Shown here: positions 33,601-41,402 of the stretch, piece after piece
How the letters are laid out: each line of letters starts with the position of its first letter
How positions within the stretch are numbered: position 1 is the stretch's first letter
Source: Actinomadura hibisca NBRC 15177
GTDB taxonomy: Bacteria; Actinomycetota; Actinomycetes; Streptosporangiales; Streptosporangiaceae
Assembly: GCF_001552635.1 (NCBI RefSeq)
Contig: NZ_BCRO01000060.1
Coordinates: 24,979-88,978 of the forward strand
Reading direction: 5' to 3'
DNA: 64,000 nt
Made by a program: the position numbers and the translations under genes
The notes under the pieces: generated by a model
The model's input: the letters and a program-made list of their open reading frames with translations, nothing else
What the model was told of the DNA's origin: nothing
The model's database searches: none

Positions 33601-35100
33601 GCGCCTGCTGACACGCTGGCTGCACCCGCCGCACCCGCCGCACCCGCCGCTGCGCCCGCCGCCCCGGTGGGCGACGAGCCTGCCGTTGTCGCGCCTCGGC
33701 GGCAGGTCGTCCGTGTCACCGATCTGCCCGCACTGCCCGCCGTCGAGCTTCGCCCCGACGCCTTCGCCGGGCGTCGCTTCGTCATCGTGGACGACGGCTG
33801 CGGCGTCGCCCTGGAGCTGGCCGCTCTCCTAGAGCAGCAAGGCGCGCAGGTCCGTGCCCCGCTGGAGCCCGACGGCCCCTGCGACGGCCTCATCCACCTC
33901 GCCGCCCTCCGGCCCGGCGGCGGCCCCGTCCTCCCCACGGCCTACGCGGGCGTCCGTGACGCGCTGGCGGGCGGGCTGCGCTGGCTGCTGCTGGCCACCG
34001 GCTCCGGCGGCACCTTCGGCCACGACTACGACGGCGGCGTCGGCGACCCCACCCCCGGCGCGGGCCTGCGCGGCCTCGCCCGCACCATCGCCCGGGAGTA
34101 CCCCGAGACGCTGGTGCGCGCCGTGGACGTGGACGTCAAGGAGAGCCCGCGCATCCTCGCCCTGCGCCTGCTGGCCGAACTCACGGCCGACGGCCCCGTC
34201 GAGGTCGGCTACGAGGGCGAGCTACGCCGCACCCTGGAGGTCGTGCCCGCCCCGCCCCTCGCTCCCGGCGCGAACCTCGGCCTGGACGCCACCGGCGTGG
34301 TGCTGCTGACCGGCGGCGCGCGCGGCATCACCGCCCGCGTCGCCCGCGAGCTGGCCCGCACCACCGGCTGCCACATCGAGCTGCTGGGCCGCACGCCCGA
34401 ACCCGCCGCCGAAGATCCCACGCTGGCCGAAGCCGCCGACGAGGCCGCGCTACGCCGCGCCCTGATCGCCCAAGGCGGCCGAACGCCCGCCGAGATCGAG
34501 GGCGTCGTCCGGCGCGTGCTGGCCGAACGCGAGGTCCGCGCCACCCTGGCCGGGCTGTCCGGCACCGCCGCCTCGGTCCGCTACCACGCGGCGGACGTGC
34601 GCGACCCGCACGCCGTGCGCGCCGTCGTCGAGGACGTCTACGCCCGGCACGGCCGCCTGGACGGCGTCGTGCACGGCGCGGGCCTGCTGGAGGACCGGCT
34701 GATCCGCGACAAGGTGCCCGACTCCTTCGACCGCGTCTACCGCACCAAGGTGGACGGCGCGTGCGCGCTGGCCGGAGCCGTCCGCCCCGACACCTCGTTC
34801 TTCGTGGTGTTCGGCAGCGTGTCGGGCGTCCACGGCAACCGGGGCCAGGCCGACTACGCCGCCGCCAACGACGCCTGCGACACCCTCGCCCGCGTCTGGC
34901 GCACCACGCTGCGCGGCCGCGTCCTGGTCGCCGACTGGGGTCCGTGGGCCGGGGGCGGCATGGTCTCGCCGGGCCTGGCCCGCGAGTACGCCCGGCGCGG
35001 CGTCGCGCTGATCGACCCGGACGCCGCCGTCGCCGCCCTACTGGACGAGATCGCCACCGGCGACCAGGTGCAGGTCGTGTTCGCCGGGGCCGCCGAGTGA
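27688..35100 (+). CDS. Iterative type I PKS / PUFA-synthase-like protein A (NMO-NMO-KS-AT-ACP-KR)
   Basis: A 2470-residue multidomain synthase. Residues ~30-300 are a divergent nitronate-monooxygenase-like barrel (GLIARGCEAGGRVGD, VPVYAAGGIG). ~350-690 is a second, fuller copy (YPVVQGPMTRVSD, FEGLECGGHVGP, MGTAYLFTYEA), like the PfaD enoyl reductase. The KS runs 719-1160 with Cys909 (VDAACAAS), HGTGTEVGD and KSQIGHTKCAAG, closest in style to PfaA. The AT is ~1262-1550 with Ser1358 (GHSYGE). One ACP of PfaA type (DLSIDSIKRTEII, Ser1782) sits before a long Ala/Pro/Glu linker. The KR is ~2204-2460 (LLTGGARGI, HAADVRD, ADYAAANDACD). ATG 27688 is chosen over the upstream frame for composition. The GTGA overlap couples it to B. 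Confidence 0.93.
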   Translation: MAAEAGSGGAGSTTGRAAGPGASRRRPRTEIIGVGPFGRPAPHLAVAVARAGGLGVLDLGVDRSAALAALSDVRRWWREEFGVRVQAGCEVRPEELPDAARTVLVDVAAVAGGLVDVAAYARGRRLLVEVTGPEEAAQAVAMGARIAAAHGGAGLHGLIARGCEAGGRVGDLTTFVLLQHLLADRRIDVPVYAAGGIGPHTAAAAVAGGAAGVVLDTQLALVRETDLPADVSAALAAMDGGETRVVETGPTAAGPGHRYRVYTRPDLPDPGLAGLDQARVNARLGATGLHARPLPVGQDGALAAALAGRHKTAGGVVQAVRAQIETSIRAALRAEPLAPVDNRPGAPISRDYPVVQGPMTRVSDRSAFAAAIAQDGGLPFLALALMSGSEVRELLTDTADRLGDRPWGVGVLGFAPPEVREAQLAAVLEVRPPYALIAGGRPAQAAPLEEAGISTYLHVPSPGLLERFLAEGARKFVFEGLECGGHVGPRASFPLWEAQLQRLLDFTDAHPEAAAELSVLFAGGVHDERSAAMVAALAGPLAERGADVRVLMGTAYLFTYEAVAAGAILPGFQRAAVECDGTTLLETSPGHATRCARTPYVEAFEEARRELERAGTPRQEMWRRLEELNLGRLRVAAKGLRRGPAPEVGRAALEPVEADEQRRQGMYMIGQVAALRSATTSITGLHEQVTTGATCFLAARAAALGLTAGTGPRDGAEPMDIAIVGIGCVFPGSRDADEYWSTIVSGADAVTEVPADRWDPAVYYDPESTRAGAGEKTPSKWGGFLPDVPFDALAYGIPPNSLAGIEPMQLLSLEVAARALRDAGYEDRPFDRSRTSVFFGAEAGTDLGTAYSTRAVLPRYFGEVPEGLDAQLPKLTEDSFPGVLTNVIAGRIANRLDLGGANYTVDAACAASLAALDAACKELAAGTSDMVLCGGADLHNGIYDYLLFSSVHALSPTGRCATFDSSADGIALGEGVACVVLKRLADAERDGDRVYAVVKSVAGSSDGRSLGLTAPRVAGQKLALERAYERAGISPAEVGLVEAHGTGTEVGDRTELTTLTETFTAAGAAPGSVTLGSVKSQIGHTKCAAGLAGLVKAAYALHTGVLPGTLHLNEPNEAWDERTSPFAFGRGARPWAVEPGRRYAGLSGFGFGGANFHAVLAGYDGAPEPVSGLADWPAELFLIRGADRAAARAELDRLAALAAQGPHRVRLRDLARTFAVAEGPVQVSLVATGLDDLTAKIADAREFRTAPGVFVRDPDAGTGQVAFLYPGQGSQRPGMLADLFVAFPRLQRLLRLAGDRYTAAMFPPAGFTREDGERRRAALTDTRVAQPTLGVAGLAMHRLLTELGVRPDLAAGHSYGELVALCAAGVFGEEDLVALSAVRAEAILTAARSGNVADPGTMAAVAGSLDEVRAALSGISEVVIANHNAPRQVVISGSTAGLDNALAALRERGIPTQPIPVACAFHSPLVAGAAAPLRAELAARDLRSPAFPVWSNTTAAPYDTEPAELGATLAGQVAAPVRFVEQIEAMYAAGARTFVEAGPGQVLGRLVAKILGDRPHTVVSCDVPGENGLKQLLLALAELAAAGVGVDALPLFAGRDARVVTGAELRPAPGWIVNGHLVRTADGEYLPNGLRPAERIALPVETAPAAAPDVEAQNARAAAAEQAVLEYLRTSRDLVAAQRDVVLGFLGASGGAALPPVSPPVPAPRPMLAGEVVPPARNGAEPAAQPQPAVPAQATAPEALGPDGIRAAVLAVISSRTGYPETMLGPDLDLEADLSIDSIKRTEIIGELAERVGLAAAGSRLDESAVEQLARVKTIGGIVTWIGERVGTPSAGEAPAGAAPGSAPVEAPAGGAPAEAAPAAGTSEATPDEARAEVAPAGAAPSEAAPGAGSAGIAPAEAPSAEAPAGGAPSGVVPAAASSAGRGAAPGRHAARDAVTEPLALPAILPTLLTTAQAAGAADAPAGTPIGAPADTLAAPAAPAAPAAAPAAPVGDEPAVVAPRRQVVRVTDLPALPAVELRPDAFAGRRFVIVDDGCGVALELAALLEQQGAQVRAPLEPDGPCDGLIHLAALRPGGGPVLPTAYAGVRDALAGGLRWLLLATGSGGTFGHDYDGGVGDPTPGAGLRGLARTIAREYPETLVRAVDVDVKESPRILALRLLAELTADGPVEVGYEGELRRTLEVVPAPPLAPGANLGLDATGVVLLTGGARGITARVARELARTTGCHIELLGRTPEPAAEDPTLAEAADEAALRRALIAQGGRTPAEIEGVVRRVLAEREVRATLAGLSGTAASVRYHAADVRDPHAVRAVVEDVYARHGRLDGVVHGAGLLEDRLIRDKVPDSFDRVYRTKVDGACALAGAVRPDTSFFVVFGSVSGVHGNRGQADYAAANDACDTLARVWRTTLRGRVLVADWGPWAGGGMVSPGLAREYARRGVALIDPDAAVAALLDEIATGDQVQVVFAGAAE

Positions 35101-38100
35101 GCGTCGGCGCACCGGTCGCCATCGTCGGCGTCGGGGCGGTCTTCCCCGGCGCGGGCACGGCGGCGGAACTGTGGCGCAACATCCGGGCCGGGGTGGACGC
35201 CATCACCGAGGTGCCCGCCGACCGGTGGGACCCCGCGCTGTACTACGACCCGCAGGCGTACGGCCGGCCGCCCGAGAGCGACCGCTTCTACTGCCGTCGC
35301 GGCGGCTTCGTGGACGGCCTGGCGACCTTCGACCCGGCGCGGTTCGGCATCATGCCCGCCGCCGTCGCGGGCATGGAGCCCGACCAGCTCCTCGCGCTGC
35401 GCACCGCCGCCGAGGCCATCGCCGACGCGGGCGGCCCCGACCGGCTGCCCGACCGGTCCCGGATCGGCGTGGTGATCGGCCGGGGCGGCTACATCACCCC
35501 GGGCGTGGCGCGCTTCGACCAGCGGGTGCGCACCTCCCACCAGCTCGCGGCGGTCCTCGGCGAGCTGCTGCCCGACCTCGGCGCCGACCGCGTCGAGGAG
35601 GTCCGCCGCGCGTTCTGCGACCGGCTCGGCCCCGACGGCCCGGACGCGTCGGTCGGGCTGGTGCCGAACTTCGCCGCCTCCCGCATCGCCAACCGCTTCG
35701 ACCTGCGCGGCCCCGCCTACACGCTGGACGCGGCGTGCGCGTCGTCGCTGCTGGCGGTCGAGCACGCGGTGCGGATGTTGCGCTCCGGGCAGTGCGACGC
35801 GATGCTCGCCGGAGCCGTGCACCACGCCCACCACGCGACGGTCTGGAGCGTGTTCAGCCAGCTCAGGGCGCTGAGCCCGAGCGAGCGCATCCGGCCGTTC
35901 GACGCCGCCGCCGACGGCACGCTCCTGGCGGAGGGCACCGGCGTGGTGCTGCTCAAGCGCCTCGCCGACGCCGAACGCGACGGCGACCGCGTCTACGCGG
36001 TGGTCCGCGGCGTCGGCTCCTCCAGCGACGGCCGCGCCGCCAGCATCATGAGCCCGCTGGTGGACGGCCAGGTCCTCGCCGTCGAGCGCGCCTGGGCCGA
36101 CGCCGGGCTGGACCCCTCGGCCGCCGACGCCGTCGGGCTGGTGGAGGCGCACGGCACCGCGACCCCGGCCGGGGACGAGGCGGAGCTCGCCACGCTGCGC
36201 CGGGTGTTCGGCACCGCCGGGCCGCCGCTGCCGCTGGGCAGCGTCAAGTCGATGATCGGGCACGCGATGCCCGCCGCCGGGATCGCCGGGCTGATCAAGG
36301 CCGCGTGCGCGCTGCGCGACGGCGTCCTGCCGCCGACCCTGCACGTCGCCGAGCCGCACGCGGCGCTCGCGGGGACCCGTCTGCAACCGGTCGGCGCGCT
36401 GGCCGACTGGGAGCGCCCCGCCGGAGCCCCCCGCCGCGCGGTGGTGAACGCCTTCGGCTTCGGCGGCGCGAACGCCCACGTCATCCTCGAAGAGGCGCCC
36501 GCCGCCACCATGATCCCGGCCGGAGCGCCCGCCCTGGAACGCGTCGCCGGAGACGAGCCGGTGTTGCGCCTGACCGCCGACGACGAGCACGCCTTGGCCC
36601 GCCTGCTGGCCGCCCCCGACGCCGACCTGCTGGCGCGGGCCGGCGTAGAGCCCCCCGACCTGCCCTGTCGCCTCGCCATCGTCGGCCCCACGCCCCGCAA
36701 GCTGGACCTCGCCCGCGCCGTCGTGCGGCGCGGCACCCCGTGGCGTGGCCGTAGCGACATCTGGTTCACGCCCCGGCCGCTGCTGGCGACCGGCGGGCGG
36801 CTGGCCTTCCTGTTCCCCGGCTTCGAGCCCGCGTTCGCGCCGCGCGCCGACGACGTCGCCGACCACTTCGGCATGCCCCGGCCCGCGCTGACCGGCCGCA
36901 CCGACCTGCTCGGTCACGCCGCCGACGTGATGGCCGTCGGCCGCCTGCTGGCCGGTGCGCTCGACGCGCTGGGCGTGCGGCCCGACCTGGTCGCCGGGCA
37001 CAGCCTCGGCGAGTGGACCGCGATGATCGTGGCGGGCGTGTACCCGGGCGACGCCGTCGCGTCGTTCATGGCGGCGGCCGAGCACGAGACCCTGGACGTG
37101 CCCGACGTCGCCTACGCCGCGCTGGGCTGCGGAGCGCACCGCGCCATGGAAGCGGTCGCTGAGACGCCGGACGTGGTGGTCTCGCACGACAACTGCCCGC
37201 ACCAGTCGGTGGTCTGCGGGCCACCCCGGCAGGTCCGCGAGATCCTGGCGCGGCTGGCCGGGGAGGGCGTGCTGGGCCAGGAGTTGCCGTTCCGGTCGGG
37301 GTTCCACACCCCCATGGCCGAGGCGTACCTGGGGCCGGTGCACCGCTCGTTCGAGGCGCTGCCGATCCGCGCGCCGCGCGTGCCGCTGTGGTCGGCGACG
37401 ACCGTCGCGCCGTTCCCCGCCGAACCCGCGCGCGTGCGCGAGCTGGTGGTGCGGCACCTGCTGGAGCCGGTGCGGTTCAGCGAGCTGACCGAGGAACTGT
37501 ACGCGGCGGGCGTGCGCGCGTTCGTGCAGGTAGGGCCGGGCAGCCTCACCGGGTTCGTCGGCGACCGGCTCGGCGACCGCGACCACCTGGCGATGGCCGT
37601 CAACGTGCCCAAACGCACCGGCATGGAGCAGCTGCGGCGCGTCGTGGCAGCGCTGTGGGCAGAGGGCTACGGATCGTCGGCGCGGCCCGTCCCGGCGGCC
37701 GGGCATTCGGTGCGGCTCGACCTCGGCACGCCGCTGGTCCGGCTGGACGGCGCGGTGCCGCCGCTGCGCCCGCCGTCCGGCGTTGCCGAGCGTCCGGCCC
37801 TGCCCGCCGACCCGGTGTCGGCGGAGCTGGACGCGCTGCTGCGCGACGCCGCCGACAGCGCCCAGACCGTCCTGGACACGATGCGGCACGGCGTGCGGGC
37901 CCCCGCCGCGCCGCCCGCGCCCGCACCCCCCGCCGCAGTGCCCGCCGCCGTGCCCCAGGAGACCGAGCGGACCACCACCCGCACCTTCTCGCTGGAGGCC
38001 ATGCCCTACGTCGCCGACCACTGCCTGATCCCGCAGCGGGCGGGCTGGCCGGACGTCTCCGACCGCTTCCCCGTCGTGCCGCTGACCACCCTGCTGGAGG

Positions 38101-39548
38101 TCATGGCCGACGCGGCGCGCGAGCTGCTCCCCGGCCTGACGGTGGTCGGGTTCGAGCGTGTCCAGGCGCTGCGCTGGGTGATCGCCGAACCCGCCACCAC
38201 CACCGAGGTGCGCGCCCGCCTGGACGAGCCCGGCGGGCCGGTGCCGGGCGAGCCGCGCCGCGTCAAGGTCGTCATCGAGGGCCACACCGACGGCACCGTG
38301 CTGCTGGCCGCCCACCACCCGATCCCGCCCGCGCCCGACCGCGCGCCGCTGACCGTCGAGCGGCCGCCCGTCGTCACCGGCGAGCGCTTCTACACCGAGC
38401 GCTGGATGTTCCACGGCCCCCTGTACCGGGGCGTCACCGGCATCTCCGCGCTCGCGGGCGACGGGCTGCGCGCCGAGCTGGCGTCCCTGCCCACGCCCGG
38501 CGCGCTCATGGACAGCGCCGGGCAGCTCTGCGGCCACTGGATCCAGGTCTACGGCGACAAGGACCAGACCGTCTTCCCGATCGGCATCGAGCGCGTCACC
38601 TGGTACGCGCCGCCGCCGCCCGTCGGGGCGCGCCTGGAGGCGACCGTCCGGAACCGTGCCGTCACCGGCGCGTCCGTCAAGTGCGACCTGGAGATGGTCG
38701 GCGCGGACGGCCGGCTGTGGGGCCGCATCGAGGGCTGGACCACCCACCGCTTCTACACCGACGAGCCGCTGTGGCGGATGCGCTTCACCCCCGAGGTGTC
38801 GGGCGTCGGCGAGCCGCAGCCCGGCGGGTGGACGCTGGCCCGCAAGCGCTGGGACGGCGCGTCCTCCCGCGACCTGCTGATGCGCCAGTACCTGAACGCC
38901 GCCGAACGCACCGCGTACCAGGGCCTCGCGCCCCGCGCGCAGGGGCCGTGGCTGCTGGGCCGGATCGCGGTCAAGGACGCGGTGCGGCACTGGTTGTGGG
39001 ACCGGGGCCACGGCCCGCTGTTCCCGGCCGAGCTGACCGTGAGCAACGACGCGGCCGGGCGGCCCGAGGTGACCGGGCCGTTCAAGGAGCCGGTGGCGGT
39101 GTCGATCGCGCACACCCCGGAGCTGGGCGTGGCGCTGGTCCGCCCCGCCGGGTGGGCCGCCGGGATCGACGCCGAGACCGTCGCCGAGCACGGCCGGGGC
39201 TTCGAGGAGGTCGCGCTGACCGACGGCGAGCGCGACCTGCTGGCCCGGCTGCCCGGCGACCGCGCCACCGCGCTGACCCGGCTGTGGACGGCCAAGGAGG
39301 CCGTCGCCAAGGCCGCCGGGACCGGGCTGCGCGGGCGGCCCCGCGACTTCGTCGTCACCGCCGCCGACGCCGACCGGCTGCTGGTCGCGGCCGGGGGCGC
39401 GGTGACGGTCGTGCGGTCGCGACTGCTGGACGGCCACGTGGTGACCTGGACCGACGCCGCGCCGGACGCCCGCCCTGACGACGACGACACCGATGACAGC
39501 GACGCCGGCGGCGACGCCGGCGAGGACACGGGGGAGAAGAGGACATGA
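35097..39548 (+). CDS. Iterative PKS / PUFA-synthase-like protein B (KS-AT-DH-PPTase)
   Basis: A 1483-residue protein. The KS occupies residues ~5-470 with an intact Cys214 (LDAACASS), EAHGTATPAGDE and KSMIGHAMPAAG, so it is not an obvious chain-length factor. The AT is ~565-840 (Ser636 in GHSLGE; SGFHTPMA). A double-hotdog dehydratase is ~963-1220 with His975 (YVADHCL) and the Asp motif ALMDSAGQL. The C-terminal ~240 residues are an Sfp-like phosphopantetheinyl transferase (VSIAHTPELGVALV, GIDAETV, WTAKEAVAKAAGTGL), as in enediyne PKSs and some PUFA synthases. It ends with an Asp/Gly tail. It should activate the ACPs and dehydrate the growing chain. Coupled by GTGA and ATGA overlaps to its neighbours. 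Confidence 0.92.
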   Translation: MSVGAPVAIVGVGAVFPGAGTAAELWRNIRAGVDAITEVPADRWDPALYYDPQAYGRPPESDRFYCRRGGFVDGLATFDPARFGIMPAAVAGMEPDQLLALRTAAEAIADAGGPDRLPDRSRIGVVIGRGGYITPGVARFDQRVRTSHQLAAVLGELLPDLGADRVEEVRRAFCDRLGPDGPDASVGLVPNFAASRIANRFDLRGPAYTLDAACASSLLAVEHAVRMLRSGQCDAMLAGAVHHAHHATVWSVFSQLRALSPSERIRPFDAAADGTLLAEGTGVVLLKRLADAERDGDRVYAVVRGVGSSSDGRAASIMSPLVDGQVLAVERAWADAGLDPSAADAVGLVEAHGTATPAGDEAELATLRRVFGTAGPPLPLGSVKSMIGHAMPAAGIAGLIKAACALRDGVLPPTLHVAEPHAALAGTRLQPVGALADWERPAGAPRRAVVNAFGFGGANAHVILEEAPAATMIPAGAPALERVAGDEPVLRLTADDEHALARLLAAPDADLLARAGVEPPDLPCRLAIVGPTPRKLDLARAVVRRGTPWRGRSDIWFTPRPLLATGGRLAFLFPGFEPAFAPRADDVADHFGMPRPALTGRTDLLGHAADVMAVGRLLAGALDALGVRPDLVAGHSLGEWTAMIVAGVYPGDAVASFMAAAEHETLDVPDVAYAALGCGAHRAMEAVAETPDVVVSHDNCPHQSVVCGPPRQVREILARLAGEGVLGQELPFRSGFHTPMAEAYLGPVHRSFEALPIRAPRVPLWSATTVAPFPAEPARVRELVVRHLLEPVRFSELTEELYAAGVRAFVQVGPGSLTGFVGDRLGDRDHLAMAVNVPKRTGMEQLRRVVAALWAEGYGSSARPVPAAGHSVRLDLGTPLVRLDGAVPPLRPPSGVAERPALPADPVSAELDALLRDAADSAQTVLDTMRHGVRAPAAPPAPAPPAAVPAAVPQETERTTTRTFSLEAMPYVADHCLIPQRAGWPDVSDRFPVVPLTTLLEVMADAARELLPGLTVVGFERVQALRWVIAEPATTTEVRARLDEPGGPVPGEPRRVKVVIEGHTDGTVLLAAHHPIPPAPDRAPLTVERPPVVTGERFYTERWMFHGPLYRGVTGISALAGDGLRAELASLPTPGALMDSAGQLCGHWIQVYGDKDQTVFPIGIERVTWYAPPPPVGARLEATVRNRAVTGASVKCDLEMVGADGRLWGRIEGWTTHRFYTDEPLWRMRFTPEVSGVGEPQPGGWTLARKRWDGASSRDLLMRQYLNAAERTAYQGLAPRAQGPWLLGRIAVKDAVRHWLWDRGHGPLFPAELTVSNDAAGRPEVTGPFKEPVAVSIAHTPELGVALVRPAGWAAGIDAETVAEHGRGFEEVALTDGERDLLARLPGDRATALTRLWTAKEAVAKAAGTGLRGRPRDFVVTAADADRLLVAAGGAVTVVRSRLLDGHVVTWTDAAPDARPDDDDTDDSDAGGDAGEDTGEKRT

Positions 39549-39835
39549 CGCAGTCGAGCGACGTGCTGGGCGAGGTCGTCGGGATGCTGGTCGAGGTGGT
39601 CGGCGAGGACTTCCTGCTGGACACCGAGATCGGCCCCGACACGACCTTCAACGACGAGCTGGCGCTGGAGAGCATCGAGTTCGTCGCGCTGGCCGAGAAG
39701 CTCCAGGACCGCTACGGCGGCCGGGTGGACTTCGCCGCCTTCATCGCGGGCCTGGGCCTGGACGAGATCATGAACATGACGGTCGGCGACCTGGTCCGGC
39801 ACATCGAGGCGCGCCTCCAGCCCGCGGCCGTCTGA
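39545..39835 (+). CDS. Free-standing acyl carrier protein
   Basis: A 96-residue ACP. The 4'-phosphopantetheine site is Ser in LALESIEFVAL (near residue 43). The helix I region DTEIGPDTTFNDE and a C-terminal helix (TVGDLVRHIEARL) fit. The ATG overlaps the stop of B (ATGA). It is more acidic and of a different type from the internal PfaA-like ACP of A. It may carry a starter unit or receive the finished chain for the tailoring enzymes. The built-in transferase in B is the natural activator. Confidence 0.93.
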   Translation: MTQSSDVLGEVVGMLVEVVGEDFLLDTEIGPDTTFNDELALESIEFVALAEKLQDRYGGRVDFAAFIAGLGLDEIMNMTVGDLVRHIEARLQPAAV

Positions 39836-39856
39836 GCCGGGATCGGAGACCCGACC

Positions 39857-40573
39857 ATGGCCTACGTGTGCGCGCGCGGCGTCCGCTTCAACGTGGTGGA
39901 CCTCCCCGGCGCGCCCGCCGCCCGGCGGCGCGAGCCGGTGGTGATGCTGCACGGGCTGTTCACCGGCAGCGCGGCGTCCTGGTTCTTCACCGTCGCGCCC
40001 GCGCTGGCCCGCACCCGCCCGGTGCGGCTGATCGACTGGCGCGGGCACGGGATGAGCGAGCGCACCCCGACCGGCTACGGCACCGCGACCATGGTCGCCG
40101 ACCTCGCCGAACTGACCGCCGACCTGCCGCCGTTCGCGGTGGTGGGCCACAGCTACGGCGCGACGGTCGGCCTGCGCTTCGCCCGCGCCCACCCGGGCCG
40201 GACGACCCGGCTGGCGTTGGTCGACCCGCCGTTCATACGGCTCGACCAGGCAGCCGACGACCTGCTGCCCGCCGACGGCCTTTCCGCCCGCGCCGGGCGG
40301 CGCGCGGCCGCGCTGGCCGCCGAGACCAGCGTGCTGGCCGACCTCGCCGCCGAACCCCCGGTCACCGCCGCCGAGCTGCGCGCGCTGGCCGGGCTGCCCG
40401 TCCTGGCGGTGACCGGCGACGGCTCGCCGTTCCGCGCCGCGGGCGAGCTGGTGGGCCGGGCGCTGCCGGGCGCGCGCCGGCACGTCCTGGCGGGCGGCCA
40501 CGACCTGCACGTCACCGCGCGCGCCCGGCTGACGCCCCTGTTGAACAGCTTCCTGGAGGACGCACATGCCTGA
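39857..40573 (+). CDS. Alpha/beta hydrolase (thioesterase-like), PKS-associated
   Basis: A 238-residue alpha/beta hydrolase. Oxyanion/HG motif VVMLHGLFTG, IDWRGHGMSERTP, nucleophile GHSYGATVG (Ser near residue 97) and a C-terminal His (AGGHDLHV) make a full triad with an Asp in the VTGDGSPF turn. It lies 21 bp after the ACP gene, inside the operon, and overlaps the next hydrolase by 8 bp. A role in chain release or editing is likely by position; the substrate is unproven. RBS GATCGGAGAC precedes ATG 39857. Confidence 0.88.
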   Translation: MAYVCARGVRFNVVDLPGAPAARRREPVVMLHGLFTGSAASWFFTVAPALARTRPVRLIDWRGHGMSERTPTGYGTATMVADLAELTADLPPFAVVGHSYGATVGLRFARAHPGRTTRLALVDPPFIRLDQAADDLLPADGLSARAGRRAAALAAETSVLADLAAEPPVTAAELRALAGLPVLAVTGDGSPFRAAGELVGRALPGARRHVLAGGHDLHVTARARLTPLLNSFLEDAHA

Positions 40574-41402
40574 GGTGACCGCACGCGGGGTGCGGTTCCA
40601 CGTCCAGACGATGGAACCGTCCGGGACCGGCTTCCCGGACCCGCCCGTGGTGGTGTTCGTCCACGGCCTGGTCCTGGACAACCTGTCCAGCTTCTACTAC
40701 ACCCTGGCCGGGCCGGTCGCCGCCGCCGGGGCCCGCGCGGTGCTGTACGACCTGCGCGGCCACGGCCGCAGCGAGCGCACCGCCACCGGCTACGGCGCGG
40801 CCGACGCCGTCGCCGACCTGTTCGCGCTGCTGGACGGGCTCGGCCACTCCGGCCGGGTGTTCCTGGTCGCCAACAGCTTCGGCGGCGTGGTCGCGCTGAA
40901 CGCCGCGCTGGCCCGCCCCGACCGCGTCGCGGGCCTGGTGCTGGTGGAGGCGTACGGCCCCGCCGAGCAGGCCGGGGAGTGGACCGAGGACATGCTCAAC
41001 ACCCTCGGCAAGTCCGCGCTCGCGCTGGAGTACGAGCGGCTGGCCGACCAGCTGCTGGAGATCGGCTGGCGGCAGCGCGGCCGCCAGGCCGCCACCGCCG
41101 ACGCCCTGATCAACGGCACCAGCCTGCTGGACGACCTGGCCGCGGTGGAGCCGGTGCGGCCCGCCGACCTGGCCGCGGTGGCGTGCCCGGTGCTGGCGGT
41201 GTACGGGGAGCACTCCGACGTCGCGGAGGCCGGGCGCCTGCTGCTGCGATCGGTCCCCGACTGCACCCTGCACGTCATGGCGGGCCACGCGCACACCGTG
41301 CTGCGCGAGGGCACCGCGGAGCTGCTGGAGGTCGTGCTGCCATGGCTGTCCCACCACACGGGCACGAAGGTCCCCGTCGCGGCTGCGGGAGGTGCGCTGT
41401 GA
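40566..41402 (+). CDS. Second alpha/beta hydrolase, PKS-associated
   Basis: A 278-residue alpha/beta hydrolase paralogous to its neighbour (both begin with an ARGVRF segment). VVFVHGLVLDN, YDLRGHGRSERTATGYG and ANSFGG supply the fold; the nucleophile Ser sits in N-S-F-G-G instead of GHSYG. His is in MAGHAHTVLRE, and the acid residue is probably in VYGEHSDVAEA. Two related hydrolases in tandem suggest separate release and proofreading, or formation of an ester. It is coupled to the glycosyltransferase by a GTGA overlap. Confidence 0.87.
   Translation: MPEVTARGVRFHVQTMEPSGTGFPDPPVVVFVHGLVLDNLSSFYYTLAGPVAAAGARAVLYDLRGHGRSERTATGYGAADAVADLFALLDGLGHSGRVFLVANSFGGVVALNAALARPDRVAGLVLVEAYGPAEQAGEWTEDMLNTLGKSALALEYERLADQLLEIGWRQRGRQAATADALINGTSLLDDLAAVEPVRPADLAAVACPVLAVYGEHSDVAEAGRLLLRSVPDCTLHVMAGHAHTVLREGTAELLEVVLPWLSHHTGTKVPVAAAGGAL

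Noticed and set aside
34854..39437. A 1527-codon frame on the minus strand opposite PKS B
   Set aside because: Same reasons: low-complexity product opposite a domain-complete PKS.
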